From Mesodorylaimus sp. YZB2_4 (Eukaryota > Nematoda > Enoplea > Dorylaimida > Dorylaimidae): a stretch of DNA of 64,000 bases. The stretch lies in the NCBI GenBank assembly GCA_030248295.1, contig JASANH010000882.1, forward strand, positions 62,001-126,000, read 5' to 3'. The first letter of the stretch is position 1; each line of letters begins with the position of its first letter. Under the pieces are notes generated by a model that worked only from the letters and a program-made list of their open reading frames with translations, made no database searches and was not told the DNA's origin. This document shows positions 55,901-64,000 of this stretch, piece by piece. The position numbers and the translations under genes are program-made.

Positions 55901-56610
55901 GAGTCATGACCTAGCATTACGTTTTATCTCAAATATTTGATAACATGCCTAGAGCCCAGAAATAAAATAACTTTAAATGAGGTCAAGTGGGGGTTTATAA
56001 ACGAAGGGGAAATAGGTGAGGTCGGCTTCAAAACAAGGATTTACAGTACTGTAAGTGCTTTCGTGGCTAAAACTTCAATGAAACCTGATCGGTAACCGAA
56101 ATGATTTTATTTCGTCCCTTTATTGTATTGCATTTTTTTTCAGGGTCAGGATAACTTGACAACGTACACATTCAATACCCATAAAGCCAAGCATACGTTT
56201 TGCAAGACTTGCGGTGTGCAAAGCTTCTATTCACCACGCTCGAACCCGGATGGCATTGGTATGTTCATGTTACTGCGATATCCAGGGACTAGAGGAGAGG
56301 GTACAGGGAAAGGGTTATGGATGATTATAGAATTTTATGCACTGGCGTACATTCCCGCAGAAGTTCAGCAAAGACTGTAGGCCTAATAATAGGCACTTTT
56401 GTTGGTGATGACGATAAAAAATGATGAGAACGCGATCTGTTAGAGTTGGCATATCGCTGACCACTTCATCCATCTCTGATCTCAGGTTTTATGCCGCACT
56501 GCATCGATGGTGGTGACACGCTCAAGATTAATTTTCGCCACGTGGATGGCGCGAACTGGGAACAAGCTATTGCTAACGACGCATCGATCGCACAATTGTC
56601 GGCTCAATAA
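52963..56610 (+). CDS. CENPV-like GFA-domain zinc protein, 134 aa
   Basis: Four exons: 52963-53057, 53116-53185, 56144-56258 and 56486-56610; all phases close. The GFA (glutathione-dependent formaldehyde-activating enzyme-like) fold binds structural and catalytic zinc through Cys clusters, all present here: GSCHCGAVKWEV (residues about 9-20), CNCSICQKK (about 31-39) and HTFCKTCGVQSFYSPRS. The C-terminal part, FMPHCIDGGD and DGANWEQAI, is as in centromere protein V and its relatives. The length fits the compact form of CENPV without its basic N-terminal extension. The ATG chosen is the first in frame directly before the first Cys cluster. The 2958-bp intron 2 contains a mariner. The human relative acts in centromere and microtubule organisation, but short GFA proteins may be enzymes, so I do not assign a role. 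Confidence 0.88.
54272..55597 (+). mobile_element. mariner element, full length (1326 bp), decayed
   Basis: TA flanks both ends (54270-54271 and 55598-55599). The left end, AGAGGGCATGCTGAAAGTTC, and the inverse of the right end, AAGGGCCGTGCTGAAAGTTT, form imperfect inverted repeats of about 35 bp. The length is typical of mariner. It sits inside intron 2 of the CENPV-like gene in the same orientation. Confidence 0.85.
54493..55536 (+). pseudogene. mariner transposase, multiple frame breaks
   Basis: The N-terminal HTH part begins MIFYDFKLGLSFNESHENLV, is followed by a stop, and then ADEPRSGRPVKAVTPENIRS and NITYEAIEKKLNIG. The nuclease part includes VTGDETLIYGYSYDPETKQ (first Asp), LHHDNATAHTAAATLDFL (second Asp) and YSPDLAPCDFFLFPKAKHEL (third Asp of DD34D), ending with DWFARMDMCIRAKGKYFGKV. 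These parts lie in at least three frames, so no functional enzyme is made. Confidence 0.85.
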
Positions 56611-57404
56611 GATATGGGATCAAGCAGAGCCCGAAAGTACCTATTAGATCTTGCCTTCACGCCTTCTTAGTGCATGATTTGGTGCTGTAAGAGGGTTTCT
56701 TGGTAGCCCAGTGCTTATTACAAGTAATCGAATGAATAGTATTGCTTTTATTTCGTCCTCGTATGTAAAAACCCCTTGCATATAAACGCAGTTGTGCCAC
56801 TTACTGTATGTAGGCGCTAATTCTTTAAATTTCCCGCGTTTCTTCCTATGCTTATCTCATTTTAAAATGTTGTCTGCTTTAAGCGGTTCTTACTGCAACG
56901 GCAGGCGAGAGAGCACGGTGGGCGTGGCAACAGGGTACGCTGCATGCATCGGTCCGATTGTCGCATGCAGGTGGGTGTCATCGTTAATTTTGTTGCACTT
57001 CCGACGAGTAGCATTAGTGGGTTCGCGTTCCATTTGCCGATTCCTGTTCTTCTGGCCCAACAGCGATTCGCATTATTATAGTCGTGATTACGCACGCCAC
57101 CACGCCCACCTCATCCACGTCTCGCTCGCTCTCGTCGCCATTTATTCCAGTCCGCACTCTCCGTCTCGTCGGCGCGCGCGATCGTTATCCAGTTCGTCGA
57201 ACTGTTGGCGAAAATCAACGCGCTATGACGACATTTAGGTCATTTTAAAAAAAGAAAAGAACAAAGAACTTTCGCTAGCCGGCCTACGTATAAAACGAAC
57301 GTTGAATTGGCGAGTGGAAAAGCGAAAGCGAAAGTTACGACTATTCAGAAGCTACGGTCGAATACTGTGATTTTTCGTTGCGTAATCGAGATTCGCGCGG
57401 AAAA
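56611..57404. other. intergenic; probable 5' region of the cyclotransferase gene
   Basis: No gene is supported. 57060-57200 is comparatively rich in CG and TCGTCTCG-type words, unlike the surrounding AT-rich sequence, and ends about 200 bp upstream of the QPCT start. It may be promoter or untranslated leader. Frames across it are low in protein character. Confidence 0.35.
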
Positions 57405-61509
<4,105 letters not shown>

Positions 61510-63581
61510 AGAACAGTTGTACGAGGTGATGCTGTGAAGAGGGGCGGGGCTAGTTGCTGGATTACTTTCAGTTGAATTTCATCAAACGTCTTTTTTGGCC
61601 AAAGAAACAATTGCGCCTTCTGAAACTGCGTAGGCATTTCATTTTTATAAAAGTAGGGGATTTGTTTTTAAGCAGCCTAACTTTTGTGGTCTATACATGA
61701 TTAATTTTTTGTAGATCAGCTTTAGTTGGTCAGATATATGTAAATGATGTAAGATGGTTTTTTATTGTATCAATTGATTGTGTTCATGGCTTTCACGTTG
61801 CGGGTCTAGTCGGTAAAAGAGCCAAGGACTAGGTTTTTAGGTGGCTGCGTAATTAAAACAGTGACGACAGCGGTGTATTGTAATAAAAAGTGGGATGGAA
61901 TGAAGATGGGAAGGAAAGGCTGTTTTGATCGTTTCATAGGACTTGAACACCGCCAAATTTTAATTTCCCGCTAAAATTGCTTATAACAGTTTGTCATAGA
62001 TGGAGAGTCCCACAGTCAACCTATTGCGTGTGTTAGGATAACGGTTTTGATTTTTGTTACTCAAAATTACTCTAATTTAAGGTAATAATCCAGTGAGAAT
62101 ATCAAAAAAACAATCAAGTTTCTTTCAATTAACGCTTACATAAGCTTGGAAGCACTCTAAGGCACATTTAATCATTTTGAAACCGTCATAAGCGGCTTAC
62201 AGCGGAAAATTCAAGTTTAGCGTTGTACGAGGCTTGTGAACTAGTTTATATTGCTGCATAGTTTATATTTATATATAATGTGTGCCGATTCTTTTGGTAT
62301 GCAGAGCAAAAGCGTGCGCGTACATACGTGGCATCTAGATTTGCGGCAGGCATTGCTTGCGATATTTCGAAACACGCACAAAACAGAGTTTAGATCTGGT
62401 CGATTAGCGCATTAGCCCCTTATACTTGGTGTTCTGCCTGCTGTTTCTCTTCTTGCATTGACTTGTGCTCACGATCGATCGTCTGAAAAAGCATTAGGAA
62501 TGGACAGGGGGAATTAGGGCACCTGAATTTATTGGAGAGTTCGAGTAATTCAGGTGTACCCGACCATCGCACGATAACTTGCCATGTTCGGTGACCTGTT
62601 CATCAATATAAATTACGAGAGCAAGAGAATGAGTGCAAACGCAGATGTTGTGCTGTACGCAACTTTGACGCCCCGGTGTTCAGATACGCGCAGGCTGGCA
62701 CGGAAATAGGATATGATATCCTATTTGTTGTATACTTTATCATCAATGCGAGAATAAGCGACAAACATCGTCGGAGCGCATCGAAATTTCTGTCAAAAAT
62801 TAGTGAGCTGCATTGACTGGCACCGTGCAATCGGGGTGTGGCTCATCCAGAATCTATTACTTGCGTCATCAAGATAATTTGTCGCGGACGAGTTCGGACG
62901 GATGTTCAGCGGGCACGATAAGGTCTTGCACGACAAGGAGATCGACTATTCAGCGTGCCATGCAGACCAGAATGATTTCGCTCTCCTGATCTGCGTTTAA
63001 CCAGCGAATGCCTAGTGCATGTCAGGGCGAGGTGGGGCCAGTGCACGGAAGGATTCACCTGACAGTGAGTCGAACACTCGCCAGCAAATGAACCACTCGT
63101 AAGAATTCGAGCTCAGCGTAGAAGACATCACAACACTCACAAAATTTAGCATCCCCGCGTGTTTGAGGCGAATGCGCACACAGTGTTGGATAGAGCTGCC
63201 AATCTCCGATTTGTACTCTGCGAGATGCAGAAAGTTGGCATCAGACTTGTTGGGCAAGGTCTTCAGACAAACGAGCATCAGATGACCTGCCTATCCTGCC
63301 AATCAAGGTGCACTCTGCACGTCCTACTTGGCAGCACTCTGAACCTGCTCGCGCGCAAGTTCTCGTGCTGGTCACATGCGAATAATTGATGGGTGCGGCT
63401 CATCCGGGCCAACGTCTTAGAGCCGAGTGATTAAAGTAATTATTTCAGATGATTTCAGTCCGGGCGTCGGCTAAGCGTTGGTTCCGCATACGGTGTTATC
63501 CACACATCTTTGTTGACAGGTTACTATATGAGGAGAAGGCAGGGTACAGTCAGGCGTCAGTCCCCCTGAATCTTTGGAAGA
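61510..63581. other. intergenic, no gene recognised
   Basis: AT-rich to 62300, then mixed. No protein frame is convincing. At 63055-63085 the minus strand reads GGCGAGTGTTCGACTCAC, sharing 16 bases with the T arm of the tRNA-like sequence at 28208-28290. The rest of a tRNA is not recognisable here. Confidence 0.4.
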
Positions 63582-64000
63582 ATGGCTTCGGTTATTGCTT
63601 TCTTCGCAGTCCTTTTTTTCGCGATGACTATCAACAGTGGTGGCCAGTCGATCCAAGGCGAGCAACATATAGCTAGTCGATGGAGCCAGTCGACGCCCCC
63701 AAAGAATTGCACCATGATCGTGTCGCAGGTGCGCATTGTCAAAGGCTCCTGCACAACCGTGTTTGGCGGGCGAGTCGTTTGCGTTTCGAGCCATCCACCC
63801 CTGATGGATCCGTTCAGCCCGCAATGCCCGCGTTCCATCGGCGTGGAAGACACGGAACATGGGCGGTCCAAATGTATCATCCGCGAAAAAGTGGTTCGCG
63901 AAGTGGCTGGTCAGTGTTCGCGCTTCGGATGGGTTCCAGCTTGCATTTCACCCAACGGCGAAATGACCGACGTGTTCAACACCCAGTGCACCAACGGTGT
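63582..64000 (+). CDS. secreted cysteine-rich protein, partial (runs off the window)
   Basis: From the ATG at 63582 the frame is open to the window end (139 complete codons). It starts with a signal peptide (MASVIAFFAVLFFAMTINSG) and a short linker. A Cys-rich domain with conspicuous spacing follows: NCTMIVSQ, GSCTTVFGGRVVCVSS, QCPRSIGVED, SKCIIREK, GQCSRFGWVPACISPNGE, TQCTNG. I do not recognise the family; the Gly/Cys pattern is compatible with an extracellular disulfide-rich domain. GTGCGC at 63729 could be read as a donor, but the frame continues with consistent Cys spacing, so I take it as one exon. Confidence 0.6.
   Translation, partial: MASVIAFFAVLFFAMTINSGGQSIQGEQHIASRWSQSTPPKNCTMIVSQVRIVKGSCTTVFGGRVVCVSSHPPLMDPFSPQCPRSIGVEDTEHGRSKCIIREKVVREVAGQCSRFGWVPACISPNGEMTDVFNTQCTNG

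Overview
The window is eukaryotic and comes from a small-bodied animal. Its genes are split by GT-AG introns (one is GC-AG), many of them only 43-120 bp long, and about half of the sequence is transposon-derived. A seven-helix receptor of the kind expanded in nematodes, an M13 peptidase, a DEG/ENaC channel and introns as short as 43-44 bp point most naturally to a nematode. This is inference; no rRNA or mitochondrial marker is present to prove it.

Layout. 1-1.9 kb: a three-exon 7TM receptor. 2.7-11.4 kb: nested transposons, a Harbinger unit (transposase plus divergent Myb-like gene, itself invaded by a LINE tail) that abuts a decayed BEL/Pao retroelement. 12.4-20 kb: small foldback and LTR-like elements, an intact single-exon bulb-type lectin gene, a decayed LINE, and two scrambled fragments of a second lectin copy. 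21.3-25.5 kb: a complete four-exon M13 (neprilysin-like) peptidase. 26.9-30.7 kb: a decayed L1/Tx1-like LINE carrying a tRNA-like insert. 31.0-37.0 kb: a complete nine-exon ADCK1 orthologue. 37-44.5 kb: inverted-repeat elements, a full-length but decayed Tc1 element and a LINE tail. 46.0-51.7 kb: a DEG/ENaC channel gene. 53.0-56.6 kb: a four-exon CENPV-like GFA-domain gene with a mariner in one intron. 57.4-61.5 kb: a complete seven-exon glutaminyl-peptide cyclotransferase. 63.6-64.0 kb: the start of a secreted cysteine-rich protein.

The host genes are unrelated in function and do not form an operon or pathway: sensing (7TM, DEG/ENaC), extracellular peptide processing (M13, QPCT), mitochondrial lipid/kinase biology (ADCK1), carbohydrate binding (lectin) and chromatin or GFA-type chemistry (CENPV-like). 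All intact host genes recognised here lie on the + strand. The exon models given were joined by hand; in each multi-exon gene the reading phase closes exactly across every listed junction.

The most notable structure is in the introns. One roughly 380-bp terminal-inverted-repeat element occurs in introns of three host genes (M13, ADCK1, QPCT). In QPCT it sits immediately behind the exon-4 splice donor, and its apparent target duplication has copied that donor. Other inverted-repeat elements (429 bp with 14-bp ends, 502 bp with about 95-bp ends, three copies of a roughly 70-bp foldback) also look like non-autonomous mobile families. I found no convincing previously undescribed multi-gene system.
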